The notes under the pieces are model-generated. The model did not search any database and was not told the origin of the DNA. It saw only the letters and a program-made list of their open reading frames with translations. A stretch of 64,000 nucleotides of DNA from the NCBI RefSeq assembly GCF_006542355.1, contig NZ_CP038141.1, positions 1,243,501-1,307,500 on the forward strand. Direction: 5' to 3'. Position 1 is the stretch's first letter. Each line of letters opens with the position of its first letter. The position numbers and the translations under genes are program-made. Source of the DNA: Swingsia samuiensis (GTDB lineage Bacteria > Pseudomonadota > Alphaproteobacteria > Acetobacterales > Acetobacteraceae). Shown here piece by piece: positions 8,792 to 17,746 of this stretch.

Positions 8792-11700
8792 TCGAAAAAC
8801 ACATTCTAGGTAAAGTTATTTTCATCTCAAATCTTAAAGGTGTAGTATGCCGTTCTATGGTTGCTTTAAGTTGTCGTAAAGCTGTTTGTTCAAGCTGCTC
8901 GCCGAAACCTGAAGATCCCGTAAACGTGATCTCATTTTTTTTCTGTTCTTTCCAGTAAATAATGAGATTATCATGCTGTTCTCGCCAAGAAATATGAAGT
9001 GTCCCTTCACTGTTAATATTGAGAGCGCCGTATTTTACGGAGTTGGTTGCCCATTCGTGTAGCAAGAGAGCTAAGGGCGAGAGGTTTTTATAGTTGATCA
9101 GGACAGGGGGGCCAAAAATTTTGATGTTGTTGTCATGTTGATAAGGCGCCAACGTGTCTTTGATCAGATGTTGAATATTTGTGCCCTTATCAAAGCCGTT
9201 TTGTGCCGCGCAAGAATGGGCAATTCCTAAGGCGACGATACGTGTTCTCATGTCTTTAGCAAAAACACGGACATTATTATGACGATGAGCTGCGATAGAG
9301 ATCATACTACTGATAACAGCGAATAAGTTTTTAACACGATGGTTCATTTCACGAACCATCAGTTCACGCGTTTCGACAACTTCGTGTTCAGGGGTTACGT
9401 CGATGGAGACGCCAATGAGAGTAGGCGGCGAGCTATTGGCGATAAAATGCCCACTTGCACGAACCCAGCGTGTTTCACCGTTGCTTTGATGAACACTGAA
9501 GTTAATATCAAAAGGCTCTCCACTTTCTAAAGCATTATCAAATGTCTGGGTAATAATGGAGCGCTCTTGTGAACTAATCCAGGCGTGTGACTCTGAGTGG
9601 AAGGTTGAGATGTCCACAAGTGTTTGGTTGCCAACATCAAGAACAGTTTTTTTCTTCTGAGGTGAATATTCCCATACCCCGATGCGTGCAGCTCGAATGG
9701 CGAGCTCAAGTCTTTCACGTTCTGATGCTAATTGTCTTTCTAAATAAAGGGCATCTGTAATATCTGTGAAAACTAAGGTTGCTCCATTAATACTTTCTCC
9801 TTGTGTGCGATACGGCATAATACGCAAAGAATAGATGTGCTTTTTATTAATGCCAATGACACGCTTACTAATGACTTCGCCATTTTTTGTGACATTGATA
9901 GTATCTTGCAAATAATCATTTAGTTCAATTTGGCCAGATACATCCGCAAAAGGCCGCCCCTTATCACCCGGTTTAAGTGGGAATAGGAAAGTGGCTGCTT
10001 CTGTGTAGTTACGAATACAGAGGTTTTCGTCAACGACGACGACCGCTGCATTTGTAGAATCGAAAAAGTTTTTAAGGTCTGAGTTGGCAACAGTTAGCTG
10101 AGTGATTTTTGTTTTTAACTCGTCATTGACAGTCGACAGTTCTTCATTGGCAGATTGAAGTTCTTCATTCATCGACATCATTTCTTCATTGGAACTCTTT
10201 AGCTCTTCATTGGCTGTTTCAAGTTCTTCAATGGTGAGACGAAGCCTGTGGCGCATTAAGCGCAGTTCATCTTCTAAGATTTCAACATGGTTATTGTTGG
10301 TTTGAAATTCTTCAATGTCTTGGTTGCTAATCGGTTTTGCAGGGCTTTTATTTTGGAAGACAAGAAGAAAAGCATCTTCCCCAAGAGGGTCGCAAATGAC
10401 ATCCGTCTTTTGAGATGTAAACTCGCTGAGAACGTCAACATCTCGGATGATTGTTCGTTTAAGGGCTTGTTGTGTTTGCCTTAAAAGCTGTCCAATGACC
10501 CCTCGTAAACCGGGGCGGGCTAGTGTAAAAATACTGGAACCTCCCGTGCGGGTTACAGGGAAGTCAAAATAAATTCCAAGCTTACCAAAAGCGGAAATAA
10601 TTTCTCCATCTTTGTTAACGACGAGGCTTGGAGGAGTATATAATTCCAGTAAGCGCTGGCTGGCAGCCGTATCGCTTTGAATTTTTCGGTCGCTATTAAA
10701 CAGCTCTGAAGGACGCGTGGTTGGATTGGCATATTGCTGAGTAGGTAAAGCTATTGGGTGACTGGTGCCACCGTGTAGCTTTTCAAAAATTCGGGCCTGT
10801 TGATGTGCAACACTGAAAAACCCTTCAAAGCGACCGATACTATCGGATGGCCCCAAGAAGAGGTATCCATTCGGCCGAACAGCATAGTGTAGGATAGGAA
10901 CAATAGCTTTTTGTAAGTTTTCCTCAAAATAAATGAGCAAATTACGGCAAGAAAGAAGATCGACTTTAGAAAAAGGCGGGTCTTTTAAAAGGCTATGATT
11001 GGAAAACCGAACCATATTACGCACATGATTACTAATTTTGAAGCGATCTGCGACAGGGACGGTATAGCGCTCACGTAAATGTTCTGGAATATCAATAAGA
11101 GCGGCATTGGGATAAGTTGCTGCACGGGCAATGCTTAACATTTGCTCATCAATATCAGAGGCAAATATTTGTACATTGTGTGAGCATTCATGGATACGTA
11201 GCGCTTCGGCAAAGAGGATTGCTATACTATAGGCTTCTTCACCACTGGAACACCCCGCAACCCAGACGCGAATATCATCATGTAAGCCGCGATTAAGAAC
11301 AAGGGGTTCTATAACTTTTAGTCTTAGTTGTTCAAAAGCATCTGTATCGCGAAAGAATTTGGTGACGTTAATCAGAAGGTCTCGAAAGAGAGCTTGCGCT
11401 TCGGAATGGTCTTTTTGCATCCGAAGAAGATATTCATGTGGGGAGTCTATACCGACAACATGCATGCGTCGTGCAATGCGCCGGATTAGGGTGGAGTGTT
11501 TATAACCTGAAAAATCATGACCCACGACCATGCGGAGTTCACGACAGACAGCATCTAGATTATTGGCTAAAACATCAGAATCTGCATCGGTAAAACGTAG
11601 AGTTCGTCGGTCAAGGAAGTCTTTCAGGCAAGCAAAAATTTCTTCGGGAGGTTTAACAAAATCAACCAACCCTGTACCAACGGCGGAGAGGGGCATACCG

Positions 11701-12185
11701 TCATACCGGGCGGTATCTGGTTGTTGGACGATACAAACACCACCATTTTCTTTGATGGCTCGAACGCCTGTTGTTCCATCTGCACCTGTTCCCGAAAGAA
11801 TAACACAGGCTGCATTACTTTGCTGGTCATTGGCAAGAGAAACAAAGAAATCGTCAATGGGTCGTCTTAAGCCACGAGGGCGCGTAAAGTCAGTCAGTTT
11901 AAGAATACTATTTTGTATTTTCAGACCATGTCCGGGTGGAATAATATAAACATGATCAGCTTGTAGGAGCTCGCCTCCTTCACTTTGTAAAACAGTGAGT
12001 TCGGTATAACGTTCTAACAGCTGAGCTAAGAGACTATTATGATGAGGGTCAAGGTGTTGTACGACCACAAAAGCCATTTTTGTGGGCTTTTTGATAGAAG
12101 ACAGCATAAGGCGCAAAGCTTCTAAGCCTCCAGCTGAAGCGCCTACACCTACAACAAGAGGAAGGTTATTTTGAATAGTGTTCAT
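8784..12185 (-). CDS. CheB/CheR/PAS/HWE hybrid sensor kinase
   Basis: 1133 residues. CheB-like methylesterase at 8-185 with the triad Ser17 (GASAGG), His44 and Asp136. CheR-like methyltransferase at about 205-470 with the SAM loop VAGCSSGEEAYS. A PAS-like region near 505-620, a coiled coil rich in NEEL repeats (635-705), PAS domains at about 705-815 and 825-935, then an HWE kinase with phospho-acceptor His949 in MNHRVKN, N box HEWATNSVKYG and the WxE motif Trp1078-Lys-Glu1080. All catalytic residues look intact. It is soluble and lies between a LOV-domain gene and a receiver gene in one operon; no chemoreceptor or other che genes are nearby. Its substrate for methylation is unknown. Confidence 0.92.
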   Translation of the reverse strand: MNTIQNNLPLVVGVGASAGGLEALRLMLSSIKKPTKMAFVVVQHLDPHHNSLLAQLLERYTELTVLQSEGGELLQADHVYIIPPGHGLKIQNSILKLTDFTRPRGLRRPIDDFFVSLANDQQSNAACVILSGTGADGTTGVRAIKENGGVCIVQQPDTARYDGMPLSAVGTGLVDFVKPPEEIFACLKDFLDRRTLRFTDADSDVLANNLDAVCRELRMVVGHDFSGYKHSTLIRRIARRMHVVGIDSPHEYLLRMQKDHSEAQALFRDLLINVTKFFRDTDAFEQLRLKVIEPLVLNRGLHDDIRVWVAGCSSGEEAYSIAILFAEALRIHECSHNVQIFASDIDEQMLSIARAATYPNAALIDIPEHLRERYTVPVADRFKISNHVRNMVRFSNHSLLKDPPFSKVDLLSCRNLLIYFEENLQKAIVPILHYAVRPNGYLFLGPSDSIGRFEGFFSVAHQQARIFEKLHGGTSHPIALPTQQYANPTTRPSELFNSDRKIQSDTAASQRLLELYTPPSLVVNKDGEIISAFGKLGIYFDFPVTRTGGSSIFTLARPGLRGVIGQLLRQTQQALKRTIIRDVDVLSEFTSQKTDVICDPLGEDAFLLVFQNKSPAKPISNQDIEEFQTNNNHVEILEDELRLMRHRLRLTIEELETANEELKSSNEEMMSMNEELQSANEELSTVNDELKTKITQLTVANSDLKNFFDSTNAAVVVVDENLCIRNYTEAATFLFPLKPGDKGRPFADVSGQIELNDYLQDTINVTKNGEVISKRVIGINKKHIYSLRIMPYRTQGESINGATLVFTDITDALYLERQLASERERLELAIRAARIGVWEYSPQKKKTVLDVGNQTLVDISTFHSESHAWISSQERSIITQTFDNALESGEPFDINFSVHQSNGETRWVRASGHFIANSSPPTLIGVSIDVTPEHEVVETRELMVREMNHRVKNLFAVISSMISIAAHRHNNVRVFAKDMRTRIVALGIAHSCAAQNGFDKGTNIQHLIKDTLAPYQHDNNIKIFGPPVLINYKNLSPLALLLHEWATNSVKYGALNINSEGTLHISWREQHDNLIIYWKEQKKNEITFTGSSGFGEQLEQTALRQLKATIERHTTPLRFEMKITLPRMCFSNE

Positions 12186-12196
12186 TGAAATAACCT

Positions 12197-12766
12197 TTAA
12201 AAAGAGTTCATATTTTTTTCAAGATCATCAAGTAGAAGCTTCGCTTGGGCAATTGATTTAGAAGTATTTGCAATTGCGATTAATGATCCTTCTGACATAA
12301 TATTACTTTCAGATAGAATTGGATTAATATCACGGAGTGTTTGTCTTAATTCATTGTTATAATCGTCTAACAAATGAGATTGAGAGTTACTAATTTCAAA
12401 TTGAGAAGCAAAAATAAACTTTAGCTCTCCGCTCGAAGAGGTTAGCTTTGACATGAATAATAAGTTGATAAAGGGTGTTTTATCTTTTCTATAATTTACG
12501 AGAGAGGTTCTAATATTGTTAATCTCTGGGGTGCTTAAAAACTCGTGAATGGCTTGTCTTGATTTTGTATTATGCTCATGTGAGGCAGAACCTTGAAGAA
12601 GACGGCAGTTAACGCCTATGAGTTCTTGAGAGGAGTATTGAGTTAAAAGCTCGAATTTTTTGTTGATAAAAACTAAAGGGTGGTCGTTTTGAGCGTGAGC
12701 GACAGAAAGAGCAATGTTGGCATTCATGCAGTATTGTTTTAAATGCTGGGGAATGTCAGAGGTCAT
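12197..12766 (-). CDS. Short LOV-domain blue-light photoreceptor
   Basis: 189 residues from the ATG at 12766; an in-frame TTG at 12817 would add 17 residues with no support. The LOV core spans about 10-120. It has the flavin-adduct motif NCRLLQG with the photoactive Cys54, a NYRKD segment followed by FINLL that supplies the two flavin-binding Asn residues, and the Gln in FASQFEIS that senses the adduct. About 65 C-terminal residues are helical and have no output domain. LOV proteins bind FMN and form a cysteinyl adduct under blue light. The stop is 11 bases before the HWE-kinase gene, so signalling through that kinase is inferred. Confidence 0.88.
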   Translation of the reverse strand: MTSDIPQHLKQYCMNANIALSVAHAQNDHPLVFINKKFELLTQYSSQELIGVNCRLLQGSASHEHNTKSRQAIHEFLSTPEINNIRTSLVNYRKDKTPFINLLFMSKLTSSSGELKFIFASQFEISNSQSHLLDDYNNELRQTLRDINPILSESNIMSEGSLIAIANTSKSIAQAKLLLDDLEKNMNSF

Positions 12767-12968
12767 GCGGGGCTCAAATGTGAAGGTGAGATAATATTTT
12801 AAGAATAAATAAAACAAATTGAATATACGGTAAAGTATTTTTTAAAAATATTTAAGGCTATAGAGCTTCAAAGTTAGTAAAAATAGAATATTTTACTATT
12901 TAAAAAAGGTATTACATAAATATTTATAATTTAAATGAAAAGTAGTTTTGTTTCTATTTTTTGTTTTT

Positions 12969-12992
12969 GAGTGCTAAATTGCTTTAGCACTC
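12969..12992. repeat. Perfect 10-bp inverted repeat after ansP
   Basis: GAGTGCTAAA (12969-12978), a 4-base loop and TTTAGCACTC (12983-12992) form a strong hairpin 10 bases beyond the ansP stop codon. On the minus strand it is followed by A-rich rather than T-rich sequence, so it is not a canonical terminator for ansP, but it could protect the 3' end of the message. The remainder of 12767-13002 is A+T rich and should hold the promoter of the LOV operon. Confidence 0.5.
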
Positions 12993-13002
12993 ATTAATAG
13001 AT

Positions 13003-14409
13003 TTATTTTGATCTTTTAAGTAAAAACCACCCAATAACTAAAATGCCAGCAATTAAAGGGATAGAGCCTATTGTAATAGTGCCTTCAGGATAATCAAAAG
13101 CCATCATTACGAGAACAAAGGCTAAGAAGCCAAGCGTTGCCCATGTCGTGTAGGGGGCGCCTGGCATTGCAAACGTTGTTGCAGGGATTTCGCCACGATT
13201 AATCGCGGAGCGCAGTCGTAATTGGCAAAAAAGAATGGTGGCCCATGTGGAGATAATCCCCAAAGAAGCAAAGTTAAGAACGATCTCAAAAACTTTGGAA
13301 GGAATTAAGTAATTTAAACCCACGCCAACGAGATAAATCCCTAAAGTCGTTAAAATTCCAATATGAGGAACAGAACTGCTATTCATTTTTGCAAGAGCTT
13401 TTGGAGCAGAACCGCCCAAGGCAAGTGCTCTTAAAATACGCCCGGTTGAATAAAGACCGGAGTTTAAGCTGGATAAGGCGGCACTCAGAACAACGATATT
13501 CATAATTGTGCCAATTCCAGGAACGCCAAGTTTCTGAAAGAACGTCACAAAAGGACTTACTCCAGCATGATAAGCTGTCCATGGTAGTAAGCAGACGAGC
13601 AAAACAACTGAACCAACATAGAAAAGAGCAATACGCCAGATCACACTATTGACGGCACCGGGTATAATCTTACGTGCTTCATGAGATTCTCCGGCTGCTG
13701 TTCCTATTAATTCAATAGCAGAGTAAGCGAAGACAACGCCTTGCATTAATAGAAGTGCAGGGACAATTCCATGTGGGAAGAAACCACCATTTTCAGTGAT
13801 AAGATGTATTCCCGTTGAATGACCATCAATCGGCATGCGGCTCCCGAGTATAATTGTTGCGGCAATTAGAAAAATAGCAAGAGCAACAACTTTGATCAGG
13901 GAGAACCAGAACTCCATTTCACCAAAATAACGTACGCCGATCATATTCATGGTGCCGACGACACCCAAAGCGCCAAGTGCAAAGACCCACTGAGGCACAT
14001 TCACAAAAACAGCCCAATAGTGCATATACAAGGCTACGGCAGTAATATCGACGATCCCGGTCATCGCCCAGTTGAGGAATGAAAGCCAACCAGCGGTATA
14101 GGCGGCTTTTTCGCCTAAAAACTCACGTGCATATGTGACGAAGCTGCCGCTCGTCGGTTTGTACATTACGAGCTCACCAAGAGCACGGAGAATGAGAAAG
14201 CAAAAAACACCACAAATGGTGTAGATTAAAGCGAGTGATGGTCCGGCGAACTGTAAACGAGAACCTGCGCCGAGAAAAAGACCTGTCCCAATCGCCCCGC
14301 CGATAGCAATCATCTGGACGTGGCGACGGTCAAGATCTTTACTATACCCTTCTCCTGTAATGATCTCTTCCGAAGAGGTAGATTGACCGTGAGTAGGGCC
14401 TGTTTTCAT
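13003..14409 (-). CDS. ansP: L-asparagine/amino-acid permease, AnsP type
   Basis: 468 residues, about twelve membrane segments, amino acid-polyamine-organocation (APC) superfamily. The N-terminal signature MIAIGGAIGTGLFLGAG is followed by ILRALGELV and SGSFVTYAREFLGEKAAY, all very close to E. coli AnsP; FGEMEFWF and SALSSLNSGLYSTGR are shared too. Members import amino acids by proton symport; asparagine is the best guess from similarity, while related permeases carry Pro, Phe or GABA. It appears to be a single-gene unit with its own upstream region. Confidence 0.82.
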   Translation of the reverse strand: MKTGPTHGQSTSSEEIITGEGYSKDLDRRHVQMIAIGGAIGTGLFLGAGSRLQFAGPSLALIYTICGVFCFLILRALGELVMYKPTSGSFVTYAREFLGEKAAYTAGWLSFLNWAMTGIVDITAVALYMHYWAVFVNVPQWVFALGALGVVGTMNMIGVRYFGEMEFWFSLIKVVALAIFLIAATIILGSRMPIDGHSTGIHLITENGGFFPHGIVPALLLMQGVVFAYSAIELIGTAAGESHEARKIIPGAVNSVIWRIALFYVGSVVLLVCLLPWTAYHAGVSPFVTFFQKLGVPGIGTIMNIVVLSAALSSLNSGLYSTGRILRALALGGSAPKALAKMNSSSVPHIGILTTLGIYLVGVGLNYLIPSKVFEIVLNFASLGIISTWATILFCQLRLRSAINRGEIPATTFAMPGAPYTTWATLGFLAFVLVMMAFDYPEGTITIGSIPLIAGILVIGWFLLKRSK

Positions 14410-14485
14410 CTGCCGTATCCTGATGCCGAGAGTAAGTGTTGAAGATATTTTGACTGTATCATGGGCTAATTATGAAAACTATTAG

Positions 14486-14512
14486 CTATGCTCAATCTGC
14501 ATGGGAGCATAG
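14486..14512 (-). terminator. Possible terminator of the transglycosylase gene
   Basis: CTATGCTC (14486-14493) and GAGCATAG (14505-14512) form a perfect 8-bp stem with an 11-base loop, 65 bases past the transglycosylase stop. On the minus strand the stem is followed by CTAATAGTTTTC, a weak T tract. It separates this gene from ansP on the same strand. Confidence 0.4.
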
Positions 14513-14576
14513 AACAAAATACATAGATTGCCAACGGACACTTTTTCTCACTTTGTAAATATTTTAGCCATTTATA

Positions 14577-15797
14577 TTAATGCCCGGGCGGAACGGTGAA
14601 GCATGTAATTCCTTTTGAAGAGAGGTTTGAGCATGCTTGGAAAGCTCCGCTTTTATCAAGGCCGATTAAGCGTGCACGCCAAAATTGGGTTCCATGAGCT
14701 ATTGTGGGTTCAACATTTATGGTCGTGTTTTGTAAGAGCCCGCTCGTCTTTAGACGTGCAAAAGAGGCGGCTGATCGTGCTTGTTGGGCGTTTGTAAATG
14801 CACCAACTTGAACACCCCAATTGGTCGTTCTTAGAGTGGGAGCCGTATAATATGCAGGCGTGGTCGTATAGGTGCGTCTTGGTGGGGTTGGAATGATGGG
14901 CGGCGGTGGGCGGGGACTATTGTCTGTTTGATACGGCGTGGAAGATGAAGGGGAGGGGCTGCAGGGTGTATCTGGATCATAGGCCGCATTTGGGTTGCAT
15001 GGCTCAAGGGGGGAGAGTGCTGGAGGAGTAGGGTCAGATGGCACAGACGTTATCTGGCGATTAGACCATGCTTGAGCAACATTGCTTGGAGAGTCGGATG
15101 ATATGCTAGTAGTTGCGTATTCTGGTGAAGAAGCGGTTTGAGGCGAGTATGTTTGGTCCGTACCGGCATAGGCGGCAAGTGGGCCCGTTAGAGCAATTTC
15201 ATTCCCCAAATTAGGTGTGATGTTTGCGACATAATTTACTGTTTCTTCAGGGAGGGGCCGTCCTGAATAAAGGTAATCCTCTAAGCGTTGAGGTCCGGCA
15301 TTATAAGCCACAAGGAAAGCAGGAGCCCCATATTTTCGGTAGAGGATTTTGATGTAACCTGTTCCTGCTAAGATATTATCGTGTGGATCGTAAGGGTCAG
15401 ACCCTAATCCATATGTGTTTTGCATGTCAGAATAAGTTTCGGGCATAAGTTGCATTAAACCCATAGCCCCTGCGCTTGAGGTGATGGGCTGACCATCCAA
15501 ATATTCGTGTCCCCCAGATTCTTGATGAATAACAGCTCGAATCCACGCTTCAGGGATAGAAAAACGTTGAGCCGCTTCTTGAATATATGGTTTCCACGGA
15601 TCTGATGCAGGCCCGGGAGCAGGATAATTTTCCCTCATTGAATACTGATTATAGTGAGTGGGCGCTTGAGATGAGCAGCCTGCAAGCAAAAATATAAAGC
15701 AAGAAATGCTTCCAGCGCGCAGCAAAGAAGGCTTTTTACGGTAGGATATAAACTTGATATTAACTTTTTGGCTGGATGATGCCCCCTTCAAGAGCAC
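14577..15797 (-). CDS. Lytic transglycosylase lipoprotein with SPOR domain
   Basis: About 406 residues from the GTG at 15797. A basic segment and a hydrophobic stretch end in the lipobox LLAGC, so it is probably a lipoprotein. The SLT domain follows, with the catalytic Glu in HQESGG (about residue 93), SAGAMGLMQLMP and AYNAGP. A Ser/Pro-rich linker leads to a C-terminal SPOR domain (about 325-403, WGVQVGAF...), which binds denuded septal glycan. The protein cleaves peptidoglycan, giving 1,6-anhydro ends. The frame stays open to 15938, but that would overlap fliL; a TTG at 15725 giving a shorter signal peptide is an alternative start. Confidence 0.85.
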   Translation of the reverse strand: MLLKGASSSQKVNIKFISYRKKPSLLRAGSISCFIFLLAGCSSQAPTHYNQYSMRENYPAPGPASDPWKPYIQEAAQRFSIPEAWIRAVIHQESGGHEYLDGQPITSSAGAMGLMQLMPETYSDMQNTYGLGSDPYDPHDNILAGTGYIKILYRKYGAPAFLVAYNAGPQRLEDYLYSGRPLPEETVNYVANITPNLGNEIALTGPLAAYAGTDQTYSPQTASSPEYATTSISSDSPSNVAQAWSNRQITSVPSDPTPPALSPLEPCNPNAAYDPDTPCSPSPSSSTPYQTDNSPRPPPPIIPTPPRRTYTTTPAYYTAPTLRTTNWGVQVGAFTNAQQARSAASFARLKTSGLLQNTTINVEPTIAHGTQFWRARLIGLDKSGAFQACSNLSSKGITCFTVPPGH

Positions 15798-15809
15798 AAG
15801 GGGTTGTAG

Positions 15810-16280
15810 GTGGTGGAGACAAAGATAGAAGAGGGAGAAGAGCCTAAAAAAGGTAACAAAAAACGCTCCCTTATTTTTTTGATAGCGGCTTTGTGTGTGT
15901 TGGCAGCAGGAGGTGGAGCTTGGAAGCATTTTTATCACTCCGTGTCTTCAGCAAAAACTAAAACTCTGGTGGATGAACAGAAGAAAGTCATTGTTATACC
16001 TGCAGTGATGTCAAATTTGGATTCAAGCGATGGATATACGCACTATGTGAGAGTTAGTGCGCGTTTGTTGGTTCCGGAGAGAATAAATACAGCAGACGTT
16101 GAGGCGTATATGCCACAGATACAGGATTTATTTCAGATGTATTTGCATAGCACTCGTTTGCAAGAGCTCTCTGGGGAAGGGATATATCGCTTGCGAGAGA
16201 GTATGCTTCAACAAATTCAAAATACGCTTGCGCCTATACCTGTTGAGGATTTGTTTTTTGTGGAAGTTATCGTCCAATGA
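15810..16280 (+). CDS. fliL: Flagellar basal body-associated protein FliL
   Basis: 156 residues starting at GTG 15810, preceded by AAGGGG at 15798-15803. A charged cytoplasmic N-terminus (1-22) is followed by one membrane segment (about 23-41) and a periplasmic FliL domain ending in DLFFVEVIVQ. FliL surrounds the stator units and supports motor torque. It is the first gene of a flagellar operon and overlaps fliM by four bases (ATGA). Its start is only about a dozen bases from that of the divergent transglycosylase. Confidence 0.88.
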   Translation: MVETKIEEGEEPKKGNKKRSLIFLIAALCVLAAGGGAWKHFYHSVSSAKTKTLVDEQKKVIVIPAVMSNLDSSDGYTHYVRVSARLLVPERINTADVEAYMPQIQDLFQMYLHSTRLQELSGEGIYRLRESMLQQIQNTLAPIPVEDLFFVEVIVQ

Positions 16281-17269
16281 CATCTACGAAACTTCATGAA
16301 AATAATACTGATGATGCAAACAAAATGTCCGAATTATTACAGCCCGAGAAAAAATTTAATGTTTTAGAGACGCGTAAAAATTTAACTCAACAGAAAAAAA
16401 TTGAAAAACTGATTGGAACAGCGCCAACTTCATATGAGCGCTTACCGATGTTGGAAGTTGTTTTTGATCGGTTTGTAAGGAGATTAACAACGACTTTAAG
16501 AAACCGAATTACTGATAGTGTTGTAATCTCTATTAGAGAAATATTCTCTCAACGATGGGAGGAATACTTACAAAACGATGCAAAAAAATCATTATACGTA
16601 GTATTCAAAGCGGATGAGTGGAATGGTTCTGGCGTCTTAGTTTTGGAGTCTAAGCTATTTTATAGTCTTATTGATTCTTTATTAGGCGGTAGAAAGGAGA
16701 AAAATGCCTTCTTGTCGAATAGAGATCATTATACGGAAATAGAAAAAGCTTTAATTAAACCAATTTTACATGAAATATTAACAAGCTTTGCAGAGAGTTT
16801 TTACCCTCTGTGTAAGGTTGATTTTGCCTTTGAGCGATTGGAAACGAACACACGTTTTGTCGCTGTTTCTCGACCGATGGATGGGGTTGTAAGGCTATCG
16901 TTTAATATTCAGATTGAAGAAAATATAGGGAAAGCAGATTTTATTTTGCCATATGCAATGTTGGAGCCCATACGAGATACTTTATTACAGCAGTATATGG
17001 GAGAGAAACTTGGACATGATACCGTGTGGGAAAATCATTTAGTTCAGGAGTTGTGGAAAACCCATATTAATATTGATGTTGTTCTTGGTGAGCAAGAAAT
17101 AGATTTTAATAAAATTACTAATTTCTCTCCAGGAGATAAGATTTTTTTACGGAGACTAAGTGAAAACTTTGTTTCAGTTCGGTCTGGAGGGAAAGATTTA
17201 TTTACAGCAAAAATGGGCCAAAGGCGCGGAGGGGTAGCAATATCAATAGAAAATTCATTTATAGAATAA
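16277..17269 (+). CDS. fliM: Flagellar motor switch protein FliM
   Basis: 330 residues, the usual FliM length. The middle CheC-like domain spans about 60-240 (with LIDSLLGGR), and the C-terminal SpoA/FliN-type domain lies at about 255-325. FliM forms the cytoplasmic C-ring and binds CheY-P to switch rotation. The N-terminal CheY-binding segment is divergent: MSELL is present but the usual LSQDEIDALL motif is not. From here to 20557 the DNA is clearly A+T rich, with many Lys, Asn and Ile codons. Confidence 0.9.
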   Translation: MTSTKLHENNTDDANKMSELLQPEKKFNVLETRKNLTQQKKIEKLIGTAPTSYERLPMLEVVFDRFVRRLTTTLRNRITDSVVISIREIFSQRWEEYLQNDAKKSLYVVFKADEWNGSGVLVLESKLFYSLIDSLLGGRKEKNAFLSNRDHYTEIEKALIKPILHEILTSFAESFYPLCKVDFAFERLETNTRFVAVSRPMDGVVRLSFNIQIEENIGKADFILPYAMLEPIRDTLLQQYMGEKLGHDTVWENHLVQELWKTHINIDVVLGEQEIDFNKITNFSPGDKIFLRRLSENFVSVRSGGKDLFTAKMGQRRGGVAISIENSFIE

Positions 17270-17284
17270 GGGTGGATTATTATA

Positions 17285-17743
17285 ATGGAAAAAATACAAA
17301 TAGCCCTAGAAATATTTCTGAGTGTTATTTTGATAATAACATTGTTTTATGGGTTAACCGTTCGGAAGGCACTCTTCTTTTTAAAAAAAGATAAGAGAAA
17401 CTTTGATGCAATGATTGCAAAATTAGAAAATAATTTGGATAATATTCATCATAATATCAATAATATAAAGAAGACATCTAATGAACTGGAAGTAAAATTA
17501 TTAAAATCAATAAATGAGGGATTTTTCTTGAAAGAAGAGTTAGAGAAAATTTATAAAAAATCAGAAAAATTTATGTTGAATAGTAATATAATTTCATCTG
17601 AAGGAAATATAAATTTAAGGAAAAACACCCGTCTATCAAATGACGATGATGATATAAATAGAAAAAAATTTTCATTTGTTAATCAAGGAAAAAGCCAAGC
17701 AGAAAAGCAGCTGATTGAAGCGCTTCGCCGAAAGAAAGTATAA
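17285..17743 (+). CDS. DUF6468-like membrane protein of the flagellar operon
   Basis: 152 residues with one N-terminal membrane segment (about 8-28), then a coiled coil-like region rich in Lys, Asn and Glu (30-105) and a basic tail (QLIEALRRKKV). Position directly after fliM and before a MotE-like gene, together with this layout, matches the DUF6468 proteins of alphaproteobacterial flagellar clusters. Its precise role is not established; an accessory role at the motor is inferred from context. Confidence 0.7.
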   Translation: MEKIQIALEIFLSVILIITLFYGLTVRKALFFLKKDKRNFDAMIAKLENNLDNIHHNINNIKKTSNELEVKLLKSINEGFFLKEELEKIYKKSEKFMLNSNIISSEGNINLRKNTRLSNDDDDINRKKFSFVNQGKSQAEKQLIEALRRKKV

Positions 17744-17746
17744 AAA

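Noticed and set aside
12969-12992. CIRCE-like heat-shock operator
   Set aside because: The arms resemble CIRCE halves, but they are in the reverse order (GAGTGCTAA first) with a 4-base spacer instead of TTAGCACTC-N9-GAGTGCTAA, and no chaperone gene follows.
15798-15938. 47-residue N-terminal extension of the lytic transglycosylase
   Set aside because: It would overlap fliL and place the lipobox about 88 residues from the start, far too long for a lipoprotein signal.
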